From NCBI GenBank assembly GCA_001599755.1, contig BCHX01000011.1:292846-356845 (forward strand): DNA of 64,000 nucleotides, given 5' to 3'. Shown here one piece after another: positions 33,690 through 44,079 of this stretch (positions are counted from its first letter, which is position 1; the number at the start of each line of letters is the position of its first letter). A model generated the notes under the pieces. It saw only the letters and a list, made by a program, of their open reading frames with translations. It was not told the origin of the DNA and did no database searches. Made by a program: the position numbers and the translations under genes. The DNA comes from Gliomastix tumulicola. Taxonomy: Eukaryota > Ascomycota > Sordariomycetes > Hypocreales > Bionectriaceae.

Positions 33690-34370
33690 CGGGGTCCGTG
33701 CAAGTCAAGAGGCAGGTCCGCTTAGCTGAAGCAGGGGCCCCTGTACGCCAAGGTACAGGTCAGGTCAGCTATGCTAGGGTCAGTGCTAGCCAAGGCCGCG
33801 GCGCGGCGAGCTAAGGCAGTGGTGGGCGGAGCTAGAGTTGGGCCCGCGCGCAGGCCGGTCCAGCTGAGCCAGGGCCCATGTTAGCCAAGAAGCCGGCTGA
33901 TGGAGCTCGGCCAGGGCCCATGCAAGCTCTTACACGAGACGACTGGGCTAGGCCAGGATCCATGTAAGGCTAGGTTCCCTGTCATCTACACCATGCAAGG
34001 GCCCATGTAAAGCCAAGATGACAGCCGACGAAGCTAGGTCATGGTCCATGTTCGCGAAGGCGCTGCTCGGCCAAACTACACCAGGGCCCATGTAAGCCAA
34101 GACACCGGTTGAGCAAGCTGAGCCAGGTCCCATGTCAGACTAGGATGCCAGTCAGCTAGACGAAGCCGGGCCCCTTGTACGTCGAGACGCAGGTCAACGG
34201 AGCTCAACTACGGTCCTTTGTAAGCCAAGACACTGATCAAGCGAGCCAGGGAGCCGGTGGATCAAACTCAGTCAGGCCCCATGGAGGCCAGGTTGCTGGT
34301 CGGTCAGGCCAAAGTAAGGCCTATGTGAGGCCAGGATGTCAGCCAGAAACGCCAAGTCAGGGTGTAGGCT
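33690..34370 (-). repeat. Minisatellite array, inverted orientation (right of body B)
   Basis: More than ten units of roughly 45-65 nt with consensus near GAGCCAGGGCCCATGTAAGC, then a CAAGAYGCCRGTC-type spacer. The core is the reverse complement of the forward arrays, and the spacer is the reverse complement of their GACTGGCGTCTTG spacer. Confidence 0.82.
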
Positions 34371-35960
34371 ACGACGCCATTCCATGCACCGGCCAGGGGT
34401 GGCCATGTCGAGCTGTATCTTCCTTGCTCGGGGGTGGGATTAGGACTGGTAGCGGCGGGAAGGCCTCTATCGGACGTGCGGCGAGGCGCAGTACATCGCG
34501 GCCGACTTTGGACACGCTGGTAGGTCTGGCGGGCGCGGACCCCGTGACTTTGCACAGGATGGACTTGACGTTGAAGGTAGCCAGCGAGCCAAGGCGCTGC
34601 GAGACGAGCCCCGGCCTGCCCCCTTAGTGAACCACCTTGCTTGGCCCCTTACCGTCTCTCACTCCTTCCTTTTGGTGCCTTTGCTATGCGCTCTACTAGG
34701 TTGCAGAAAACCAACGGCTGATGAGCGGCTAGCGTTTACCATCAGCACACTGCTGGAGAAACTGCGTACTACCTGAACATTGACCGCATACTCAACGACT
34801 TGTCGCCGCGAGTTGGAACATTTTTACGGCTTCGCACGAGTCCCGTATAATTCGTCAATACGCTCACGTTGGTTTCACAATTGCGATAAATGCCCAATCT
34901 TTGTCTCGTGGCGTGATGGCATTGAGCGACCGTAACAAACGTGAACTGTGCTGATCACGCGAATGACACGAGACTGCGGGTGCGTGGACAAGTCTACTAT
35001 AGGCCGAACGCTGAGACTTTCCAAGGGTGACCCCACTCTACCAAGTACACAGAGACGGAAAGGGGGAAGGGACGTTCGCCATCCTTCTAGCCATGGCAGG
35101 GAGAGACGAGAGATGCGTCGGGACGTGGCATCGGCTCAGAACGGTGGGCCCAACGAACGGGCACCCGAGCCGAGGACCGGACGTAAGTAGGTAGAATGCT
35201 GGGCTTTGGGCCTCGAAAGCACCGGAATGGCAGTGAAGGTGGCCTGGCGGGACAGCCCAAAGCCATGTGGAAGTTAAGCCGGAGACATTATACCCGGCAT
35301 CACTCACCGGATAAGCAGCATTGACCGGGCTTTCTCATGAAAGGTACGACAGAATAGATCTACAACATTGTCATACCCGAGTAAAATTACACTAGGAGAC
35401 CTCACTTTCGGGGGCCTCGATTCATCATCGGTGGTCCAGCCAGCCGCTTGCCAACAAGGCCCAAGGGAGAAGGTCGACCGTGACGCATGGGACGCCGCCC
35501 CGTGGTCGACAGGCAAAGCTGTGTCACGACGTAGGATCGTAGACGATCTGTAGGCGCGAAGATAGACTAGGAGCACACATCTCTGTCCGCAGCCCGCCCG
35601 ACGGGTACGTACTCGAGCTAAGTGTACGAAGCCAATGAGCAAGCTACATTCAACCATGCTATTCCTTTTCTACCGGAGTGAACACGGTCTATTGAGAACC
35701 ACACCATGACGGTGATCGATCCCGGACGGGGTTGGAAGTATGAACTGGAGATAATATGCATTCGCGTTCGATCCCCCGAACGTCCATACAGGGGCTTGTC
35801 CCCCATGAGGCGTCGTCAAGTCGGCCGAACCAGTAGTTCCCTCAACCCGGTACATTCGTTGTAGCAGGAAGGACACATTGGAGGAACTTCCGGCTTGGAT
35901 ATCATAAAGGTTTCCAGGCATGCGTAATGAAATAGGTGGCCTGTTCCAACGTGTTCCGTT
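34371..35960. other. Intergenic, no supported gene
   Basis: Short open frames only. The minus frame 35670-35963 (ISLRMPGNLYDIQAG, APVWTFGGSNANAYYLQF) looks more protein-like than average but has no family I know and no good start context. Confidence 0.35.
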
Positions 35961-35963
35961 CAT

Positions 35964-36927
35964 TAGCCAATGCGTCCCGATCTCATAGGGACATCATACG
36001 TACCACACGGCTCTACCATGATCCACTCATCATTGCCGATGTCCCAACATATTGGGCATTGCCGTGATGGCGTAGGGATTTTCAGAATGTCTTGACGACC
36101 ATAGTCTGCATGGTTCTCGCATTGTTGCCGGTCGCATGGGACGCCCTGCAAGGGCCTCGAGCCCGATGCAGGTCCAAAGTCTTTCCATGCGCACTGCTCA
36201 CAGAGGATCTGCGGATTTGTCAGTGTTGCGTGGTCTTCGTCGGAGATCTACGGTATGTTGCACCTACGCAGCTGCATGATGTGAGGATAAAGCTTCGTTC
36301 CAGGACCGCATGGCAAGAATAGCACCGAACATCTTCAAATCGAAAAGGCTGCTCATGTGGTGCGGAATGAGCATGTTCGTCGACCACCAGATCCATGCGT
36401 CTCGGATCAGGCCCTTCAGCGCGAGGAATGGAGTCCTCGTCGCCGCTGCGGCTGTGGAAGAGCCGAGATCTTGCGAATTCGAGCCCAGTCATCGAATCGA
36501 GCTTGACGAAGAGGTCACCGAGTGCCTGTCGAAACCCACCGGCAGGCATCGGACAAGCGTTCCTGCCATCAGGGGCTTCGCCAGAGGCGCCTGCAGCACG
36601 ACGTGTGCAGCTCGAAGGACGACGCAATGGGTCATGCCGGGCCGAAGATAAGAGACGCGGCATCCCGAAAGGCATATATGGTATCGCAGGCTTTGTTCTC
36701 AAGTGCCCGGCTGGCGCAAACCGTACTTGACCGGCAGCTAATTGCCAATAGTGAGCACCAGTAGCCGGCCATACATCGCCTCCCACGTTGCCGTGTGGGA
36801 GATATAAGGAGCAAGGCTGAGAAAAGGTGGCTCCAAGGTGGCGACCGGGCCCGCCACCGGGGTAAGCTTGTTCGGTGACAACAGACGGGTAGGCGGACGC
36901 CCCGAGGCTCGAGGCGGAACTGGACAC
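35964..36927 (-). CDS. Cysteine-rich, possible zinc-binding protein; frame change or intron near 36240
   Basis: An upstream minus frame (to 36220) ends with FRFEDVRCYSCHAV and ILTSCSC. A second frame (about 36240-35964) continues with ILCEQCAWKDFG, PCDRQQCENH, CPICWDIG and a VEPCG tail before TAA. Together this gives a row of CxxC pairs in the order expected of one or two zinc ribbons or a RING-like domain, but the spacing does not fit a standard RING that I can recite. The join at about 36235-36260 has no convincing intron, so a frameshift is as likely. The N-terminal 130 residues of the upstream frame are low-complexity and may be non-coding. No stop interrupts either block. Confidence 0.35.
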
Positions 36928-37394
36928 TGCCGACCAAGATTTCCCTTCACGTTGGGAGAATGGGAGCAGGCTAAAGGGCGTGGTTCTAGTACAGAGATGG
37001 GGTGTCGGAGGTTGCGGGATCCAAAATGGGGCGTATGGTGTCGTGACTTAGGTTCACACCCCGCAGCTTGGCGACGGCGGTAGGGTGTCAGCCCATTTGG
37101 ACAGCGGGGTCGCGCACTACGGCAACGCCCCCTGTCTGTCTCGGATGGTCCGTCTGTCATGTGAATGTCGCTCCGGTGGCCAGCGCGCGATTGCCATCTC
37201 CCTTTCAAGGACCATCGCTCTATTGGATAGAACCACTCCCGTAATACATATAGGGCCCAGGCCCCCAGCCTCCCGGACAAAAGCTATGCCGTAGAAGGGC
37301 GGACGGCGCTCACGTGGCACGACTCACTTTCTCACGACGGTTGCCCACTCGTCCTCTCCTTTCGCTGCACCTTTCGCTTGACTTGCTTACTTTC

Positions 37395-39242
37395 ATGCCT
37401 TCTGCCCACCATAAGTCTCAGACGGCCCCTTCCTAGTCTTGGACAAAAAGCTCGGTTTTTCTCGCCGCATCATTGCCCAATGGTTCGACCAGAAGTTGGA
37501 CCCTCTCCGGGCGAGAGCGGATCGAACTCGCCTATGGTACGGTGATCCTCCGCCTTGCGGCTTCACCATTCACTCTTCACACCGCCCAATAGTGAACTTC
37601 TTTGCCAACGCACGCATGAACATGCTAACTTTGTCTCGCCACTACTAGGAAAGCAAGTTTGACGTCCCTGGAGGCAACCAACACGGGATGGAGGGGGGCC
37701 TCGCCCCTGATGGCAAGGAGCAACAGCGCTCGCCCGTGGCCGGCCAGCCGCGGGGGCCACACGAGGGGATGGGGTCGGCGGATGTCTCGGCAGACGCAGA
37801 CAGCATAACTTCGTCTCAGAACGACCGAGCCCGCGGGAATGCACTCTCCGGTCCTGGGCCGCGCTCCCCAAGGATCTCCGTCAACGCCAGAGCCAAAACT
37901 GCGGCCGGGGAGGTTTGGGCGGACGGCACTATGGACGTGACGAAGGTTCCCCCCGTTCCTGTTGCCGATCGGCCTGACCCAGACGCCATCATGAGGGCTC
38001 TCGACAACTTGCAGAAACCGGGTGCACGTCTGGCAGACGGCATGGTGCGGTTCTTTCAGCGGTCCATGTGCGATATCCTTGGCTTTCACGGCAAACGCGC
38101 ACCAGGTTTCTGCGCCCTGGACCCGCAATTTTTCCAAATCGACAACGAGAAGGCGTCATATCCCACGTTGCCAGGGCCCTCTACGGCCCCGGGCTCTAGG
38201 TGCCTCATTCTTCCCCTACATCACACGAATCCTTCCGGCCACTGGACAATCGCGTTACTGGATCTGACATTGCGCCGCATTGACTGGTACGACCCTTCAC
38301 CAAACCAGGACCGTACAGACAAAGCACGCTCCGAGCTACCGCGGTGGGCGCTCCGAGAGATTCCAGGCCCCAAAGCATTTGAGTTTCACGTATTTGTAAG
38401 TACAAGGCATTCCGCACACACATGCTCCCAAGATACTGACGCCGGTGCCTTACGGACAGCACGACCCAGGGCCAGAGGATGAGGGACGTGGCATCTTTGT
38501 CCTTATAGCTCTGTATTACTGGCTGCAGGGCGTTCAGATGCCTTATGGTCTCGACGGTCCTGGGGCAGGCGCTTGGGTTGCCTCTTTCTTCCGAGTGGGG
38601 CTTGTTCGAGTTGAAGGTCAAATGTCCGGGTCCGCACCGCTATCTGAGGCTGCTACTGGGAGCTTCGGAAGCAATGCGGCAGGCGGCGGGCATACGGAGG
38701 ACATTCCACGGCCTGCAAAGAAGCAGCGAACGGGCGAGCACAAGAACCTTGCTATCGAGAATACTCTGCCCAACGGCGGCTTCAAGGAGGGGGATGGAAT
38801 GCTCGATGAGCTGACCGCACTGGAGTCGACCGTTGAGAGTAGTATCGCCCGAATCCAGGATCTATCGGCGCGACTGCGCAAGGCATACCCCCTGCCCCGC
38901 CCTGTCACTGCAGACTTCCATCTGTCAAGCCTGCCAGGTCTGATCGACCACCGCCGCCGTCTAGTCTGGCTTGCTCGAGAAAGGCACCGGCAGGCGACAG
39001 AGCATGCGCAAACGGCTCAGTGGATCTACCAAAGCCAAGCAACTTCCGACACAGCTTGGTTGCTCCGAAAGGCCCAGGAGGCTGAAGAGGATGCGCTGGT
39101 TGAAGTCACTTGGCTGTCGGAAAAGGAGAGGGAGATGAGCGATAAGCTCGCTATGGCTCGGCTGGCGATGAAGCTAGAGCGGCGGAGGGAGACTCTTCTG
39201 GGTGCGATCCATCGGCTCTTGGATGTAGCGGACCAATTTTAG
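37395..39242 (+). CDS. C48 (Ulp1/SENP-like) protease-domain protein with coiled-coil tail, catalytic Cys replaced
   Basis: Ulp1-type enzymes cleave SUMO-like modifiers with a His-Asp-Cys triad. Here LILPLHHTNPSGHWTIALLDL supplies the His (GHW) and RIDWYDPSP the Asp. Splicing of a 64-nt intron (38396-38459, GTAAGT...ACAG) leads to GPEDEGRGIFVLIALYYWLQG, where the family has a DCG(V/I)F-type motif. The Cys position is Arg (CGT), so the copy is probably inactive as a protease. A basic PAKKQR signal and a charged coiled-coil region of about 150 residues follow to the TAG at 39242. The downstream exons read cleanly from a 3' splice site at 37648 (branch site GCTAAC, ACTACTAG); the first ATG inside is 37688. 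An upstream exon (37439-37590, LGFSRRIIAQWFDQKLDPLR) seems real, but the natural-looking ATG at 37395 runs into a TAG and needs a frame change to reach it. Confidence 0.65.
38396..38459 (+). other. Intron of the C48-like gene
   Basis: GTAAGT donor, TACGGACAG acceptor, 64 nt. It links EFHVF to HDPGPEDEG in frame. An AG at 38432 would give an improbably short 37-nt intron, also in frame. Confidence 0.7.
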
Positions 39243-41550
39243 GTGCACGATTCAAGTTAGGGTTCCTTGCTGACGATCCCGCAATTGATACCAATGTGTT
39301 CGAGTCTGCTCACACCGTTGAATGGGTCCCTTCAGCAGAAAACCGAGTGCTCATCGAAGCTACGAATTTCAAACTAGTACCACTCTGTTAAGGCGGACAC
39401 TCTTTCTCAGGTTTTCTGTCCGTCCTACTCTGTCGAGAAATGAGAATAGTAGGGAGGGCGGAGCAGCGCGCCGGCCAAGGGTCTCGCAACGCTGTTGACC
39501 AAGGCTTTGCAGTGGCAACTATGAAAGGTAGTGCGCCAAATCAGGGTCGGGGCCTGCTGATGGGAAGCCCTGCACTTGCTACTATGGAAGCCACAAGCTC
39601 TTGAAGGAGAGGAGTGTGCGAGATCGGAAGTTACTATTGCAAATGGTGGTAGAGAATCATTGACAGACTTGCCTCGTCTCAAGATCTCTCTGAGGATTGC
39701 CCCTGTGACCTCTTCAGCCACGTGGTACAGAGCCCGGAAGGTCATGCAACATGCCCTCTCTTGACGGTGGCGGCGGCCGAGACCTCTAAGGGCCGGAGCA
39801 CTTTTACGATGGCAAAAGGGCGACGAGTCATCGCTGGATCGCTCAATACCGCAAGCCTAGGATGCTACTAGTCTACCTGATGATGGCTTTCCATAGTACC
39901 ATCGCGGCTCAGGGGATCATATCAGGGCCCCTATAGCACCACCAAATGTACGCACACGGTAATGAAGCATCCCACCTCTTGTTTAGGATAGACGCCTAGC
40001 TGAATTGTAGGCCGCTGCTAGTTTTTTGCATTTGCCATCTGCGTGCCTCTATGTAATAGATTTTCTACCTATGTTTCATCCACATATAACCACTCGCCAC
40101 CAAATAACGCCCGACTAGTCATAGCTGGGCTGGCTCCTTTTATGCTATCACCTGAAGATCGCCCGCAAGATCTTGCTGTGTTTAGTCTTGGGCTCGTTGC
40201 GGTCACACACCCCCATTTGTGCCTGCTGAGGGCACATAAGCTTAGATCGAAAGTCTAGAACTAGGAGGATAAACTGTATATGCACTATGCTGTGTAGTCT
40301 TGCTGCCTCCGGCCATTCTGGATATTTCGGCTGATGCGGCTTAGCCGTTTCCCGCATTCAGGCACGCACAGCTCTCTCGGTCGTGGCATTGACAGGGCCT
40401 CGCCACTGTTGTGAATCGGCCGCGCAGAGAGGCCGCCTGAACATTCGGCGCGGGACGAGATCCATCGCAGATGTGAGTTGTGGCGAGAAAGGGCGCCCCA
40501 TCGGCTTGATGCGCATCTTTGCAGGTACTCTTGAGACTGTACTCAGAAGAATTGCGACGGCATTTTTTGTCCTAACATGGCTTTCATCGGAAGGCTCCGA
40601 GTAGAGTAAGGCTATTTGAAACAACATTAAGCTGTTCGTCGAGGATCTGCGCTCGCTGCGCTTCCATAGCGTCCGCGTGTGCATGGAAGCAAAGTACGCC
40701 GACTCGACACTGCATACGTAGGCCTAGCCGCCTTCATAGGAAAGGCAAAAGCCATGCTTGCATGCCCAATGAAAAAGAGATGGCTGTGGCCTAACCCGCG
40801 CCTGGGAGGAAGTAGGGTGGAGGGGAGTGGTAGGAGTCCCGCCGATGTGAGCGGGGGGAGTGAGAGTACGCGGTGGACTCACGCCCTCCCAGTAGCCATG
40901 GTCAGGATCAGTCACTGGCTGGCGGGGCACATGCATCACGCCAGTCTGGGATGCCCTGTGCCCAAACTTGGCTCCTGCCCCACCATGTGATGATCGTCGA
41001 GAGCGGTCAACAGGGCCTATCCCTAGTTTCTAGGCGCTTATGTATCATCAACACCAGGCACCGTGTGGCCGTGCCACAGCGAGTAGGGTCAGTGTTTCAT
41101 TCCACATCAGGTGTATCTCTATCACTTCTTTGGACGTCTAGCAGCGGGGCTCCCCCCAAGACGCCACTGGACCCCCGCCAAGAACGTCTGTGGATCGCAC
41201 TTGGGGTGGTAGGGGCGGTACGGCTTCGGCCGGAGGCGGCGGTGGTGGGTTGTTGCGGGGTCGCCCTGGGCCCTAGATCCCCTGTCACGCCAGCTATTTC
41301 ATATGCTGTACAGGGGCACAAAGCCTGCTGGAAAATGGAATTCATGTGTGGGCTGGTACGCATTTCCACACCCTCGATCCCGCAGGACAGCCCACCGTCT
41401 GGCACATACGATACCCAAGTCTAAAGCCACGCCCCGAGATAGCGCTAGAAGCAAGTGTTATCAACTATTTCTTTCTTGCCTGCCCTTCTCACCTCGGATG
41501 CCTTGTGCTCCATTAAGCCTGTCTTGAGGTAGTGTCTTGAAGCACCAGCC
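39243..41550. other. Intergenic, no supported gene
   Basis: Only short, overlapping frames with no recognisable domain. 39900-40340 is AT-leaning. Confidence 0.4.
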
Positions 41551-42219
41551 ATGGATCGATACCCGGATCGTGTGGAAAGACCCAATCTCCCTCCCATTCG
41601 TGAGGTTCTACGAGACGTTCCACCTTATACGTCCCTTCCAGCAGCGGCCTTGATCCCAACACAGCCGACTCTACACTGGCCTCTTCACCCAGCTCAGCCA
41701 GCTGTAACCCAGTGTCTTCCTAGACGCCATCAGCCCCAGCCCCAGCACCAACAGTCTATGGTCACCCGCACGCCCACCTCCACGCCGCAGGAGGACAAGA
41801 CCAAGCCCAAAAGGCGATTTTCTCCCGAAGAGCGAGAGTATATCAGGCACCTTCGTCGCCATCGCCCGGATCTGACCTGGGAAGAAACCCATACAGAGTT
41901 TGGACAGAAGTTCGGCCCCGGCAGGCGGTCTTTGGGGAGCCTCCAGACCGCGTGCTATCGCAAGGATCAGGGCAAGGATCAGGGCAACGGTATGTACATC
42001 ATCATAGCACAGATGACAAAGGACACCACCGGAATGCTGACTTGCCACCTAGAGACAGGCAAAGCTTGCGAGCACATGCCCGAATCTCGAGTACCACGAC
42101 GGTTCAAGAATTACGAGACCGGGCCATTGGGCGTTACAAACTCGTCCCCCCGAGACACGAACAAGAAAACGACCGCTGAAGCACCTAACAAGACGCACGA
42201 GAAGGCTTTGAATCCATAG
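41551..42219 (+). CDS. Myb/SANT-like DNA-binding protein
   Basis: The ATG sits in a good context (CAGCCATGG). The N-terminus has LPPIREVL and a Pro/Gln-rich linker. Residues about 89-137 form a single Myb/SANT-like repeat: RFSPEEREYIRHLRRHRPDLTWEE, then HTEFGQKFG and a third helix around LGSLQTACYRK. The tryptophan in DLTWEE is in the usual place. This suggests a nuclear DNA-binding protein of unknown target. A probable intron (about 41989-42052; donor GTATGT or GTACAT, branch TGCTGAC, acceptor CACCTAG) follows ACYRKDQGKDQGN. With GTATGT the intron is a multiple of three and the unspliced frame also reads through to 42219. With GTACAT the tail becomes RDRQSLRAHAR...GRYKLVPPRHE, which looks more natural. 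The C-terminus is therefore uncertain. Confidence 0.65.
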   Translation: MDRYPDRVERPNLPPIREVLRDVPPYTSLPAAALIPTQPTLHWPLHPAQPAVTQCLPRRHQPQPQHQQSMVTRTPTSTPQEDKTKPKRRFSPEEREYIRHLRRHRPDLTWEETHTEFGQKFGPGRRSLGSLQTACYRKDQGKDQGNGMYIIIAQMTKDTTGMLTCHLETGKACEHMPESRVPRRFKNYETGPLGVTNSSPRDTNKKTTAEAPNKTHEKALNP

Positions 42220-43520
42220 AAGATGGATTGATGAGCTGAGACACTCGTCGTGTATCTGTGTACATCATGCACTCCCTCCTCTTCTACTTCTAGCTTAGCA
42301 ATTAGTAAGAGCTCATTCACTCCTCTTACCACAACAGATAGAATTCAGTTTCTCGAGATCCCGCCTCGTGTTCCTATCTGACCAGGCGGCGCAACCCGCA
42401 GTGCCACCCGGCACGGCGGCCAATGGACGCGCTGGGCGGGTGCACTGGGAGGATGGTCTGTATAGGTCGGGGAGCGGTCTCCGTGCAACGAACCGTACTA
42501 TCTGATTAGCGTAGAGTATTGAGTTAGTCACGTGTTCCCAAAGGTACCCCCGAGAGAAGCCAAGCGATCTCGATGCAATAAAAAGCGTTTGAGGTGTGTA
42601 TGATGAAATAGCTTGCTAGCAGATCACTACGTAGTTTGACCATCGTTGGGGAGCTTGCACACTTTAGTGTAGGTGTTATATACTAACGCTCCGTGCGGAG
42701 GCTTCAATGGACGAATGGAACACACATTGTCCCCAGGGCCGCCACTTGACAACGGCTACCTAATTGACCAATCGATCCTTGTTTGGCATTGTCTAAGATT
42801 CTAGTGGGCTTGAAATGGCAGAGCGGTTGGATGGGACGAGAAGAGGAACAGGTAGTTCCGCGCCTTAGTGTCGTTGTGGCAGTGCAGCCTGGGAGCTGGA
42901 ATGGGTAGAAGGCGGAGCCAGGGGTACTGTAGGAGTGTAGAAGAGTAGTGCGGTGGCGGGTGGTGTGAAGGCTGGCCTTGAGGGGTGGGAAGGGTGATTT
43001 GGTTAATCTGCCGTTTAGCACTGTACTGGGCCGGCAGTGGGGACGCAAGAGGGGTGGTATGGAGGCGGGCATCGGGGCTGGGAGCGTGCCTACTATGGCG
43101 ACGGTGGGGTATGAACCGGCGAGCAGTCGAGGAGGGGGTGGGAGGGGTTGCACACACCGCTTGGAGGAGATGGCGGGGTGCGTCGGAGCCCTTATCATTG
43201 ACAATCTGCTAGCGATGATGCACCCTTCGATGTCGCCCTAGCCAAGGTGTCGTGAGGGACTACACTACATCCCTTGCCGCTCACTGCGGCCCCTGTCCGC
43301 TTGCACACCCCGTTAGAGCCACACCCGCATCGGAAATTCGTCGGCGGGCAATGTAAATGAGAGCTGACCAGGGCCCGCGCATCTTTTTAAACCTCGCTCT
43401 CCCACGTTCACCACTTCGCAGTATACGCTCAGCTGCTACGACATCACCACCATCACTAGCAAATCCTCGCCATTTCAAGGCGCGCTGAAACACGCATCAC
43501 TTCGATACCACTCTTTACCT
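42220..43520. other. Intergenic, no supported gene
   Basis: GC-rich overlapping frames around 42.7-43.2 kb are open on both strands, which is a composition effect. No domain seen. Confidence 0.4.
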
Positions 43521-43524
43521 GAAC

Positions 43525-43761
43525 ATGCCGGAGCCGCGCCAACGCACCGCTCAAACCTCTCATACGAGAGATCACCTGAGCGTTCCGGGCGAGCACCAGC
43601 AGCCAGCCTCAAGACAAGCCTTTCCCAGCCTACACGCTTCCCACCACGATGACGTCTTTTGTAATGGTCCCCCTGGCTACTATCTGTTAGTTTGTCGGCG
43701 GTTTCTAGAGACAGACCCTAAGACTCAGACGCCCGAGCGAACAACGCACAAAGAGCCCTGA
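43525..43761 (+). CDS. Small hypothetical protein
   Basis: This is a 78-residue frame with an ATG after a leader resembling a fungal 5' UTR (CAACC/CATCACC-rich). The sequence is polar with no signal peptide, membrane segment or known motif. A further frame at 43855-44076 with CPICAARARLRC might be a later exon, but no intron can be argued. Weak candidate only. Confidence 0.2.
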   Translation: MPEPRQRTAQTSHTRDHLSVPGEHQQPASRQAFPSLHASHHDDVFCNGPPGYYLLVCRRFLETDPKTQTPERTTHKEP

Positions 43762-44079
43762 CGGGGTAGAGCCCAACGCTCTTTCTTTCCCTAAGGCGGT
43801 GATCGTTCCCACGCGGGATCTTCGACCGAAAAGCTACGGCAGTAGCAGTGAACGGTGCCCTACCGGACGCGACGGTGGCGGCTGGGCGGGCTCCATGTAT
43901 TGTTTTGTACGATGCCTAATTGCGCAAGCGTCTCCTTGTTCGCATACAGCATCGATTCAGAGACTCGATGCCCTATTTGTGCGGCTCGTGCACGGCTGCG
44001 CTGCGCTGCTCTTTACGAGGGCCTAGGATGGAGATGGACGCGGGGGAATGCACCTATCTTTGTAGAGCGTTTGTAGCTA

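Noticed and set aside
34948..35190. Helix-turn-helix resembling a mariner transposase (VDKSTIGRTLR)
   Set aside because: The match is a dozen residues without any DDE region or inverted repeats.
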